Below are positions 1-7,649 of a DNA stretch of 54,431 nt, piece by piece (the stretch's first letter is position 1; each line of letters opens with the position of its first letter). Where the stretch lies: contig JAQXBM010000091.1 in NCBI GenBank assembly GCA_029252405.1, positions 1 to 54,431 of the forward strand, in the 5' to 3' direction. Source of the stretch: Crocinitomicaceae bacterium (GTDB lineage: Bacteria; Bacteroidota; Bacteroidia; Flavobacteriales_D; Crocinitomicaceae). A program made the translations under genes and the position numbers. The notes below the pieces were generated by a model. It had not been told where the DNA came from. It worked only from the letters and a program-made list of their open reading frames with translations, and searched no databases.

Positions 1-276
1 ATTGATGAAGAAAAGCCTCACGGCGCATGGCTAAACGTTGATTTAAAAACAGGAATCGTCCTGCACAGATCACTTCATTCCAAAGGAAAACTGCACGGAC
101 TTTCCGTTATTTATTGGAAAAATGGAAAGATAAAAGAAGAAAGCCCATATGTAAATGGGTTATTCCATGGTGAAGTCAAAAAGTACAATAAGAAGGGAGT
201 GTTAGTTCAAGGCAAGGTGTATGAAAATGGCAACTTGATTGAGACATGGATGTATCACAAGCCTAAAAAGAAGTAG
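1..276 (+). CDS. MORN/YwqK-type repeat protein, C-terminal end (5' truncated by window)
   Basis: The frame is open from base 1 to a TAG at 274-276, so only the last 91 residues are seen. They contain repeating units of the form tyrosine/tryptophan-x2-NG...HG...Y (for example YWKNGK, YVNGLFHGE, YENGNL), which is the pattern of MORN-like repeats in the YwqK antitoxin-like family common in Bacteroidota. Such repeats form a beta-hairpin stack; their role is usually unknown. The stop lies only 3 bases from the stop of the convergent menD. Function is not inferred beyond the repeat family. Confidence 0.7.
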   Translation: MDEEKPHGAWLNVDLKTGIVLHRSLHSKGKLHGLSVIYWKNGKIKEESPYVNGLFHGEVKKYNKKGVLVQGKVYENGNLIETWMYHKPKKK

Positions 277-288
277 TTTTTACTTCTT
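265..288 (-). terminator. hairpin spanning the convergent stop codons of the MORN gene and menD
   Basis: Arms AAGAAGTA (268-275) and TACTTCTT (281-288) pair perfectly around a 5-base loop. On the minus strand the hairpin is followed by five T (complement of 265-269), as in an intrinsic terminator for menD. The stem is AT-rich, so it may be weak. Confidence 0.45.
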
Positions 289-1965
289 CAAAAACGCAAA
301 GTACTCTCCCAACACCTCACCATTCAATTCACGGGGAGTAAAAATCTCCATCAACTTAGGTCGATCGCATTCTTCAAAGAAATCCGCCATTTGTGATTCA
401 ATATCTTCCAAAGAACTCGCTGAAACGTAATTTACGTCGTGCGCCTTGCAAATGAATTCCGCCTTTCGATCGTGATGTGCTTCGAAATAGTCCTCCAATT
501 GATCACTTTCTCTAGGCCCGGGAATAATTCGGAAGATTCCTCCCCCTCCATTGTTGATCAAAAACACCCGCAAATTTGACGGTAATTGTTTGTTCCAGAA
601 TGCATTCGTATCGTAGAAGAAACTGACATCTCCAGTGATCAAAACGTTACATACATTCGGACTAGATAGCGCTACTCCACATGCCGTACTTGTACTTCCG
701 TCAATCCCGCTTGTTCCTCGATTAGCAAAATAACGCAACGAAGGGATTGGATCATACAATTGGCAATATCGAACCACGGAACTGTTAGCCATGTGCAAAT
801 GCGCGCTCTCTGGAATGTAATCTAAAACAGTTTCAAAGACTGACATATCTGAATAAGGAATCGTTTCAAAAAACGCGGGTAACTTCTCTTGATTTAAAAA
901 GTCGCGCTGTTTCCACATAGAACCAAAATTGGATTGGTTTCTGTCCAAATTCATCTCAAGCAAGGCATCAACGAAATTTGAAGGATTCGTTTCAAACGAA
1001 TGCGTCAATTTTCGGTACGTATCCATTTCTGGGAAATCATGTCCAATCTTCCAATGTGATTGGATCGGAGCGTTTCTCAAAAATTGCTTGATGCGCTTAG
1101 AAATAATCGCCCCTCCCAAGGTGATTAACAAATCGGGGTGGTACTTTTCAATATCGTCATCAGAAATCCCACCTAATGTCCTATCAATACAGTGAACCCA
1201 TCGCTGATGCGTTAAATTCGACGTATTCTCTACTAAAACAGCAATCGAACTGTCATTACACAAATCGAATAACCCATTTTTAAGCGCTAAATCTTTATCG
1301 TGCTGACCTATTAGAATCATCTTTTTTGGAGATGAATTCCAAGTATCTCTTAATGCCGATTTCGACTCATCCGAAAGTGAGAACTCGTCTGCTTTGTGCT
1401 CAATTTTCGATTCTTGCTCCCACTCCACTTCGCGCTTTTCGTAAAGTGGTTCTTCTAATGGAAGATTGAAATGAATGGGGCCTAGCCAAGATTTTGTTCC
1501 TGCCGTAAAAGCATGCTTCACCTCTGTTTCTATTGAAAGATCATCTAATTCTTTAGAAATAGTCGTTTGATATCGAATATGATTTGAATAGGCTCCTTCT
1601 TGAACAATCGTTTGACCATCTCCGTGGTTCACCCACTCAGAAGGTCGATCTGCAGACATGACAACAATTGGAACGCACTGATAATAGGCTTCAGCTACAG
1701 CTGGATAATAGTTCAACATAGCCGAACCAGAAGTGCAAACCAAACCAACGGGAGATTTTAACTCTTGCGCCATTCCCAAGGCATAAAATGCAGCGCTTCT
1801 TTCATCGTGTACAACAATTGTTTCCAAAGCGGGATGCTCGTCAATTGCAATCACCAAAGAAGCATTTCGAGAACCAGGAGAGCACACAACATGGGTCATG
1901 CCATTGCGAATACAAGCGTGAATGAAAGTTGTAATGTGTTCTTTGTCTGATGTCGTCATTCGCAT
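280..1965 (-). CDS. menD: 2-succinyl-5-enolpyruvyl-6-hydroxy-3-cyclohexene-1-carboxylate synthase (MenD)
   Basis: MenD is a thiamine-diphosphate enzyme that joins isochorismate and 2-oxoglutarate in the cytoplasm, the first committed step of menaquinone synthesis. The 561-residue length is normal. The N-terminal half begins with the family signature CSPGSRNASL and the ThDP-activating region HDERSAAF; the C-terminal ThDP domain shows GDVSFFYD near residue 445 and NNGGGGIF near 470, the GD...NN metal/ThDP motif. It is the last gene of thioesterase-menF-menD, 21 bases after menF. The start may be residue 1 or the Met at residue 3. Confidence 0.97.
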   Translation of the reverse strand: MRMTTSDKEHITTFIHACIRNGMTHVVCSPGSRNASLVIAIDEHPALETIVVHDERSAAFYALGMAQELKSPVGLVCTSGSAMLNYYPAVAEAYYQCVPIVVMSADRPSEWVNHGDGQTIVQEGAYSNHIRYQTTISKELDDLSIETEVKHAFTAGTKSWLGPIHFNLPLEEPLYEKREVEWEQESKIEHKADEFSLSDESKSALRDTWNSSPKKMILIGQHDKDLALKNGLFDLCNDSSIAVLVENTSNLTHQRWVHCIDRTLGGISDDDIEKYHPDLLITLGGAIISKRIKQFLRNAPIQSHWKIGHDFPEMDTYRKLTHSFETNPSNFVDALLEMNLDRNQSNFGSMWKQRDFLNQEKLPAFFETIPYSDMSVFETVLDYIPESAHLHMANSSVVRYCQLYDPIPSLRYFANRGTSGIDGSTSTACGVALSSPNVCNVLITGDVSFFYDTNAFWNKQLPSNLRVFLINNGGGGIFRIIPGPRESDQLEDYFEAHHDRKAEFICKAHDVNYVSASSLEDIESQMADFFEECDRPKLMEIFTPRELNGEVLGEYFAFLKK

Positions 1966-1986
1966 ATCTACCTATCTAGTACAAAT

Positions 1987-2955
1987 CTATGAGTTTTCGA
2001 GAATGTCGAGCATCGTTCTGGATTTATTTTCGGTTTCTTCCCATTCTTTAACAGCTTGTGAATGCTTAGTGAATCCGCCACCGAGGTAAAGGAAGTATTC
2101 TTTGTTGATGAATTGGGCGCATCTCAAATTGACAAATAGCTGGGTCTGCTGCCCAACAATTCCAATGCATCCTGCGTAAAGGCTACGGTCGTGATCTTCT
2201 AGAGAATTGATCAAATCAACTGCTTCTTTTTGAGGCAAACCGCTCACGGCTGGAGTCGGGTGTAATTTATCGGCAATGGTAATCGGATCAACACCTTTAA
2301 TTGAAAATTGAAACGCTGTTTCGAGGTGCTTTACCGGACCTGCAATTCGATCCTTTGGGCCATCTTTTTTAATCGACGCCAAGGACAAACTTTTCAATTG
2401 ATCTTCGATAAAGTCCGTCACGAATTGCTGCTCAAACTTCTCCTTTTCTCCCCAAGGTGAGGTGTCGTTGGATCTCTTCGTGCCAGCGAGCGAGACTGTT
2501 CGTCCATACTGCTCATCGCACGTAATCAATGTTTCGGGTGTCGCACCAATCCATGTTCCGAAGTGCTCACTTGAAATCAAATAAACAAAGGCAGAAGGAT
2601 ACGCTTTTTGCAAGGCATCAAATACTTCATCTTCCCGTTTTTCTGAGGTATACGATTTTATGCGTGAGAATATTGCTTTGGAGAGATTGTTCTGTTGAAT
2701 TTCATCAATAAATTTCTCCGCTTTCGTCAGATAATCTTCTTTGGAGTAACAGTTCGGTCTTTCCCCTGGAAGTCGGCTAAATGAAATCTCCTCCTCCTTA
2801 AAAACATATGCCTTCGATTTATCAAAATTGGAAACAATGAACCCACTGCTCACCTCTGAAAATGGGACAGCCATGAAAGCACCCGTTTTCTCAATCACAC
2901 CCTCAAAAGGCAAACTATATTTCACTCGTTGTATCAAACTACTTCCGTTCAACAA
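1987..2955 (-). CDS. menF: isochorismate synthase (chorismate-binding enzyme)
   Basis: This is a 322-residue member of the anthranilate/isochorismate synthase fold, converting chorismate to isochorismate for menaquinone. Seen: SKAIFSR, the GATPETL motif, SLAGTKR, the HPTPAVSGLPQ segment with its Mg-binding context, DRSLYAGCIG and the C-terminal YLGGGFTKHS. The protein is shorter than E. coli MenF because the N-terminal part is reduced, as is usual in Bacteroidota. Its start overlaps the upstream thioesterase gene by 17 bases and menD follows, so one transcript is expected. The menaquinone role rather than siderophore synthesis is inferred from menD next door. Confidence 0.93.
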   Translation of the reverse strand: MLNGSSLIQRVKYSLPFEGVIEKTGAFMAVPFSEVSSGFIVSNFDKSKAYVFKEEEISFSRLPGERPNCYSKEDYLTKAEKFIDEIQQNNLSKAIFSRIKSYTSEKREDEVFDALQKAYPSAFVYLISSEHFGTWIGATPETLITCDEQYGRTVSLAGTKRSNDTSPWGEKEKFEQQFVTDFIEDQLKSLSLASIKKDGPKDRIAGPVKHLETAFQFSIKGVDPITIADKLHPTPAVSGLPQKEAVDLINSLEDHDRSLYAGCIGIVGQQTQLFVNLRCAQFINKEYFLYLGGGFTKHSQAVKEWEETENKSRTMLDILENS

Positions 2956-3361
2956 TCATTACTGTCAATCGACCTGTGCACACGAGCTTATCTGTCGACT
3001 CATCTTTGATGTCCACTTGCCAGACATGCGTTCGTTTTCCAGCGTGGACAATCTTCGCTTTCGCGCGAACACTTCCAGATCTGACCGAACCAACATGATT
3101 GGCGTTTACCTCAACTCCGACTGGAGCATATTTATCCGTATCGATCAGCAGGACCGAGCCCATTGAACCCATTGATTCTATCAATGCAGCGCTAGCTCCA
3201 CCATGCAAAAGGCCCATTGGTTGATGCGTTCGATGGTCAACAGGCATGGTAGAAATCACATAATCATCGCCAATTTCAACACATTGAATCCCCAATGTTT
3301 CCATCATGGTATTCTTATTCATCCCGTTAACCAACTCGAGAGGTACTTGTTTCAATTTCAT
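2939..3361 (-). CDS. PaaI-type hotdog thioesterase, probable DHNA-CoA thioesterase of menaquinone synthesis
   Basis: A 140-residue hotdog-fold protein. The segment HQPMGLLHGGASAALIESMG is the PaaI/YdiI active-site signature (HGG with a Glu acting as the base). In this family members hydrolyse aromatic acyl-CoAs; because it begins the thioesterase-menF-menD cluster, I infer hydrolysis of 1,4-dihydroxy-2-naphthoyl-CoA. The frame is open for another 41 codons upstream (to 3484), but those encode a non-conserved stretch; the internal ATG at 3361 gives a normal-length protein and was chosen. Divergent from murB across a 220-base gap. Confidence 0.87.
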   Translation of the reverse strand: MKLKQVPLELVNGMNKNTMMETLGIQCVEIGDDYVISTMPVDHRTHQPMGLLHGGASAALIESMGSMGSVLLIDTDKYAPVGVEVNANHVGSVRSGSVRAKAKIVHAGKRTHVWQVDIKDESTDKLVCTGRLTVMIVERK

Positions 3362-3569
3362 CTTGTAAATATAAAGATTAACTGCGTTGCTGACTGCGGC
3401 TATCAAAAATTGAAAGATTGAAAAACTGGTTTCAAAAAACAGTCTTTTGTCGCGAAGAAGGCGTCCATCCTTCACTATTTTCATCTTTTAATGTTTCAAT
3501 CCTCTTGTTAACAACAATTGACCGTTGATGATTGCTGATCAAATTTCAAAAATGCATCCTGAATTCTTC

Positions 3570-3577
3570 TAATTTTG
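3570..3577 (+). promoter_or_regulatory. -7 promoter box TAATTTTG for murB
   Basis: It matches the Bacteroidota consensus TAnnTTTG exactly. Its last base is only 5 bases before the murB ATG, so the transcript would be leaderless or nearly so. No good -33 TTG is visible. Confidence 0.5.
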
Positions 3578-3581
3578 AAGC

Positions 3582-4589
3582 ATGATTCAGGAAAATTTCA
3601 ATTTGCGTCCTTACAATACCTTTGGAATAGAAGTATTTGCCAAGCGATTTTCGGCATTTTCATCTATCGCCGAATTGAAAGAACTGCTCACTCAACGAAA
3701 TGATGATCCGCTTTTATTCTTGGGCGGAGGAAGCAATGTTTTGTTTACGAAGGATTTTGATGGACTTGTTTTGAGAAACGAGTTGAACGGAATTGAAGTC
3801 ATTGATGAGAATGATACACACGTCATCATAAAATCTGGAGCTGGCGAGGTCTGGCACGATCTCGTTTTGTTCTGTGTTGAAAATAATTACGGAGGAATTG
3901 AAAACTTATCGTTAATTCCTGGAAGCGTTGGAGCAAGCCCCATGCAAAATATCGGAGCCTACGGAGCCGAAATCAAAGATGTATTTGTTTCGTTGGAAGC
4001 ATTTCACATTGAGAGCGGCGAAATTCATTCCTTCGATAAAGAGGCTTGCGAATTTGGCTACCGAGAAAGTGTTTTCAAGCGTCGATTGAAAGATCAATAC
4101 GTGATTACCTCGGTGACCTACAAATTGACAAAACAGCACGTCATTAATTCAAGTTACGGAGCAATTGAAGCAGAATTGGAAAAAATGGAAGTCATTGATC
4201 CAACGATCAAAGATATCAGCGATGCTGTAATCGCCATCAGATCAAGCAAATTACCAAATCCAGCCGAGATTGGAAATGCAGGAAGTTTCTTCAAAAATCC
4301 TGTTGTGGATCCACTTATTTTGGAGAGCATCCAGCGCAATTATGACAAAGTTCCGAACTACCCTGCTCCAAATGGCAAAGTTAAGTTGGCCGCTGGTTGG
4401 TTAATCGATCAGGCAGGTTGGAAAGGTAAAACCTTCGAAACCTACGGTGTGCATAAGATGCAGGCCTTGGTGCTCGTCAATTATTCAGATGCAAAAGGTG
4501 CTCAGATTTTCGATTTATCGACCCAAATCATTGCTGATATAAAAGATAAATTTGGCGTAGAACTGGAAAGAGAAGTTAACATTCTTTGA
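3582..4589 (+). CDS. murB: UDP-N-acetylenolpyruvoylglucosamine reductase (MurB)
   Basis: MurB reduces UDP-GlcNAc-enolpyruvate to UDP-MurNAc with NADPH and FAD, the second committed step of peptidoglycan synthesis, in the cytoplasm. Seen in order: NTFGI (residues 13-17), the FAD-binding GGGSNVLF (about 47-54), GSVGASPMQNIGAYGAEI (about 113-130), YRESVFK typical of type I MurB, GNAGSFFKNP with the catalytic Ser (about 235), and the C-terminal ELEREV with the catalytic Glu. Length 335 matches the E. coli-type enzyme. It appears to be a single-gene unit. Confidence 0.97.
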   Translation: MIQENFNLRPYNTFGIEVFAKRFSAFSSIAELKELLTQRNDDPLLFLGGGSNVLFTKDFDGLVLRNELNGIEVIDENDTHVIIKSGAGEVWHDLVLFCVENNYGGIENLSLIPGSVGASPMQNIGAYGAEIKDVFVSLEAFHIESGEIHSFDKEACEFGYRESVFKRRLKDQYVITSVTYKLTKQHVINSSYGAIEAELEKMEVIDPTIKDISDAVIAIRSSKLPNPAEIGNAGSFFKNPVVDPLILESIQRNYDKVPNYPAPNGKVKLAAGWLIDQAGWKGKTFETYGVHKMQALVLVNYSDAKGAQIFDLSTQIIADIKDKFGVELEREVNIL

Positions 4590-4793
4590 AGCAGACAGTA
4601 CCATTTTATTTAACTATTTATCGCATTTTTGTTAGATAACAGTAAAAAAAGGCCAGCTTCAACAAGACAAGAGTAGCTATTCATCGATATTATTGACTTT
4701 TTAAGCGATATTATTCATGCCTTTGTCGATTTTTCACTCGTAGACTTGAGTTCATGACTGAGTTTTATTAAATTGGCGCGAATAGCTACAACT

Positions 4794-5141
4794 ATGAATT
4801 TTATGAAAAACCTACTTACGATGCTTTGCACGTGTTTCGTCGGATTTACTCTAATGGCGCAGCAAGAGCAATACGAAGGCGAGATTTCCCAGAGCGAAAC
4901 GAATATCCAACGATACCATCTTGATTATGAACTAGTAGACTACACATTCGTCAATGGCGATTCTACTATTTTAAACGAACTCAATATAACTGGGGCATTT
5001 CATGCAAGACGATACAGAGAGGATCTTGTTCTTACTGATATCGAACACAATGTGAAGATTCTATTGTACTCTGAAATTCGAATGAGAACAGCTAGAGGTC
5101 TTTCTATTCCAGATCATTCAAAAAAACTCAACAATCAATGA
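4794..5141 (+). CDS. small exported protein of unknown function (upstream partner of a T9SS protein)
   Basis: A 115-residue protein beginning with a signal peptide (hydrophobic stretch ending FTLMAQQ). An in-frame TTG at 4773 would add 7 residues, and an ATG at 4803 would shorten it by 3; ATG 4794 or 4803 both fit a signal peptide. I recognise no family. Near the C-terminus it has DI-x4-KI-x-L-x-S preceded by RED, a pattern also found in the small exported protein at 7241. Its TGA overlaps the ATG of the next gene (ATGA), so the two are translationally coupled. The 204 bases before it after murB hold no clear promoter or terminator. Confidence 0.75.
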   Translation: MNFMKNLLTMLCTCFVGFTLMAQQEQYEGEISQSETNIQRYHLDYELVDYTFVNGDSTILNELNITGAFHARRYREDLVLTDIEHNVKILLYSEIRMRTARGLSIPDHSKKLNNQ

Positions 5142-7138
5142 AGAAGCTACTACCTCAATTAGCAGTTTTTATTGGACTCAGTTCTATGGGATCTGCGCAG
5201 ACTCTCGAAGATTTCCCGTGTAATGTTCCATATACACCTTCAGCAGGATTCACAATTAACGCGCCTTGTGTCAACGTTACGACTGCAGGATTGACAAACA
5301 TTTTTGGCACAGGATCATGTGGATCAGGTGTTTTTGCTCAACCTGATGGTTGGGGATGGTTTCAAGGTGATGGATCAACGGTAACTATTGATTACAACAC
5401 GACTACAGGAGATCCGATCCTTTCAATTTTAACGATAGTCACGACGCCATGTACCTTTAGTGCTGTCACATGTGCAGACAACAATGGAACTGGTGGAAAT
5501 GAGTCAGTAACAATTAATACCGTAGCCGGAACTTTTTATCTAATAATGATAGAAGAATTCTTTGGAGGTACAACTTCAGGATGTCTTCAACTTACATCTC
5601 CTGTTTCTGGATGTACGGACCCTGGATCGTTAAATTACAACCCATTAGCTACAGTTAGTGATGGTTCTTGTACATATCCTGGACCTGTTTACCTACAGCC
5701 AACAACTGGTTTATTATCGAGTTTTTCTGGAGCATGTCCAGTATCAACAGCCAATGGAACATACTATGACGACGGTGGCGCTGCAGCAAATTACGTAAAC
5801 GGAACCAATCTAATCTACAGAACATTTTGTCCTTCGACAGCGGGAACTTGTGTAAACATGAACTTCACAAGTTTCGCAACGGAAAATGGCATTGATTATT
5901 TAACTGTAAGTAACGGCCCAGCTCAAAACAGCCCGGCAATAGTTCAGGCTCCAACTACGAATGCGTTTGGGGAAATAACTGGAACCCCAGCTCTTCCATT
6001 CTCATTTCAATCTACTAATACGTCAGGATGTTTAACTGTCCGCTATTCATCAGACTTCTCCATAACGGACTATGGATGGTCGGCAGTAATATCAAATGTT
6101 GCCTGCGCTGAAGCGCAACCCGCTGAAAATTCGGATTGTTCGGCAGCAACAGCAATTTGTTCCAATACAACATTCAATGACAATTCGAATGGTCCTGGAC
6201 TTGATGCAGGCGAAGGATGTGATGCATGTTTAACAGGTGAGGTATTCTCGAATTGGTACACATATACTATTCAAACTGGAGGAACTTTAGGACTGTCAAT
6301 TACACCGAATGCAGCCGCTGATTATGATTTCACTTTGTACAGAGGAACCTGTGGCGGACTGGTAGAGAGATGTTCATTCTCTGACGTTGTAGGAAATACT
6401 GGTTTAGGAAACGGAGCTGTAGACACCTCGGAACCCGTAACTGGAGACAGCTGGGTATCAACGATGAATGTTGTTGCTGGTGAAGTATATTTCCTGCTCG
6501 TGAATAGTTGGACGGCAGGTGGACCTGGTTTTAACTTGAACTGGACCCTTACAAGCGGTGCAAGTCTAGATTGTACTGTTCTACCTATTGAGTTATCGAT
6601 TTTTGAAGCAGAATATTCGCCAGAGGCTCGAGGAACTGATATCTACTGGAAAACGGAAACGGAAAAAGACAACGACTACTTTATTGTTGAAAAATCAAGA
6701 GATGGGACTAATTTCGAAAAGCTATTTCGTGTAGAAGGAGCTGGTAATTCGAGTGACCCGATCGATTATTTCGCGTTTGACCCTAACGTTGAGCCAGGAT
6801 ATACTTACTACAGATTAAAGCAAGTTGATATCAACGGTGATTTCGAGTATTCTGAAGTGATTTCTATTCATGCTCTTTCGGATGACTTAGACAAAATGAC
6901 CTTAACACCGAATCCAGCGTCAAGTACTACGGAAGTATTCTTTAATAATTACAAGCAAGAGAGCGCAACGCTCAGCATCATGAATGCTCAAGGAATTGTC
7001 GTAATGCAAGAAGAAATAGCCTGCGCCAAAGGAGGAAACACAGTTACGTTAGATTTGAAAGATTACCGTGGTGGAATCTACTTCGTATCGATCATCACTG
7101 ACAACAAAACCTATACTGGTAAGCTCGTAAAGAACTAA
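5138..7138 (+). CDS. large secreted surface protein with T9SS type A sorting domain
   Basis: 666 residues. A signal peptide (about 1-20, ending GSAQ) is followed by a cysteine-bearing beta-rich region, one CTDPGSLNYNPLA...DGSC repeat (about 158-180, a calcium-loop-like repeat common in Bacteroidota surface proteins), a CUB-like domain (about 190-325), a PPC-like beta domain (about 335-475), an FN3-like linker starting LPIELSIFEAEY (about 485-585), and a C-terminal T9SS type A domain (about 590-666) with TPNPASS...LSIMNAQG...GGIYFVSI and KLVKN at the end. The sorting domain directs export across the outer membrane and attachment or release. Possible adhesin; substrate unknown. Confidence 0.88.
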   Translation: MKKLLPQLAVFIGLSSMGSAQTLEDFPCNVPYTPSAGFTINAPCVNVTTAGLTNIFGTGSCGSGVFAQPDGWGWFQGDGSTVTIDYNTTTGDPILSILTIVTTPCTFSAVTCADNNGTGGNESVTINTVAGTFYLIMIEEFFGGTTSGCLQLTSPVSGCTDPGSLNYNPLATVSDGSCTYPGPVYLQPTTGLLSSFSGACPVSTANGTYYDDGGAAANYVNGTNLIYRTFCPSTAGTCVNMNFTSFATENGIDYLTVSNGPAQNSPAIVQAPTTNAFGEITGTPALPFSFQSTNTSGCLTVRYSSDFSITDYGWSAVISNVACAEAQPAENSDCSAATAICSNTTFNDNSNGPGLDAGEGCDACLTGEVFSNWYTYTIQTGGTLGLSITPNAAADYDFTLYRGTCGGLVERCSFSDVVGNTGLGNGAVDTSEPVTGDSWVSTMNVVAGEVYFLLVNSWTAGGPGFNLNWTLTSGASLDCTVLPIELSIFEAEYSPEARGTDIYWKTETEKDNDYFIVEKSRDGTNFEKLFRVEGAGNSSDPIDYFAFDPNVEPGYTYYRLKQVDINGDFEYSEVISIHALSDDLDKMTLTPNPASSTTEVFFNNYKQESATLSIMNAQGIVVMQEEIACAKGGNTVTLDLKDYRGGIYFVSIITDNKTYTGKLVKN

Positions 7139-7198
7139 AAGAACCGTTCTTTTATTGATAACGCTCTAGAGTTATTAGGAATTAGCTTATTAATTTCA

Positions 7199-7206
7199 TA
7201 TATTTG
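7199..7206 (+). promoter_or_regulatory. -7 promoter box TATATTTG before the second small/large secreted unit
   Basis: Exact TAnnTTTG match, 34 bases before the ATG at 7241. It indicates that the second unit is transcribed independently of the first. Confidence 0.5.
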
Positions 7207-7240
7207 ACTGGATCCTGTAGAAAATTTAACTTTTACAGTC

Positions 7241-7624
7241 ATGCTAAATCTACTACAACTCGTTTGCGCGATTACTATATCGTGCACTTGTTTCGGTCAA
7301 ACGACTAAACAATCTTATGTCGTAATGAACACTCAATCCGATGGCATGAGCGATCAACAGCGATTGAAGGAACTCGTCTCAATTCATGACGGAACCTACC
7401 AAATCCGTGTTTCCGACGAAGATCATTCCCCACTTCTAACTGTGGAACTATTCGATTTGATCTTATCCTCAAGAGAGCAAGATATAGATGTCATCTTGGA
7501 TATCAATCAGCACACTAAAATTTTCCTTCCTTCAGCTTCACTGCTAGAAAGCAATTCATTTACACCCATGGAAACACTCATATATGTTTCCGAATCAACG
7601 AATCACTCCACTATTTCGGAGTAA
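7241..7624 (+). CDS. small exported protein of unknown function (second copy of the small-partner type)
   Basis: 127 residues with an N-terminal signal peptide (about 1-19, ending CTCFGQ). No recognised domain. It shares with the protein at 4794 a segment RE...DI-x4-KI-x-L-x-S (here DINQHTKIFLPS) at a similar distance from the C-terminus, and it also lies immediately upstream of a large secreted protein (25-base gap). I infer that the two small proteins are distant paralogues or share one fold; sequence identity outside the segment is low, so this is tentative. Confidence 0.75.
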   Translation: MLNLLQLVCAITISCTCFGQTTKQSYVVMNTQSDGMSDQQRLKELVSIHDGTYQIRVSDEDHSPLLTVELFDLILSSREQDIDVILDINQHTKIFLPSASLLESNSFTPMETLIYVSESTNHSTISE

Positions 7625-7649
7625 GTCATTAATCATTAATTGACAAAGT

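Noticed and set aside
3362-3484. A 41-codon N-terminal extension of the thioesterase gene
   Set aside because: It reads like intergenic sequence and would give an over-long hotdog protein; the ATG at 3361 fits the family length.
7137-7153. AT-rich inverted repeat AAAAGA/TCTTTT after the first surface-protein gene
   Set aside because: Stem of six bases with one G-C pair; too weak to call a terminator.
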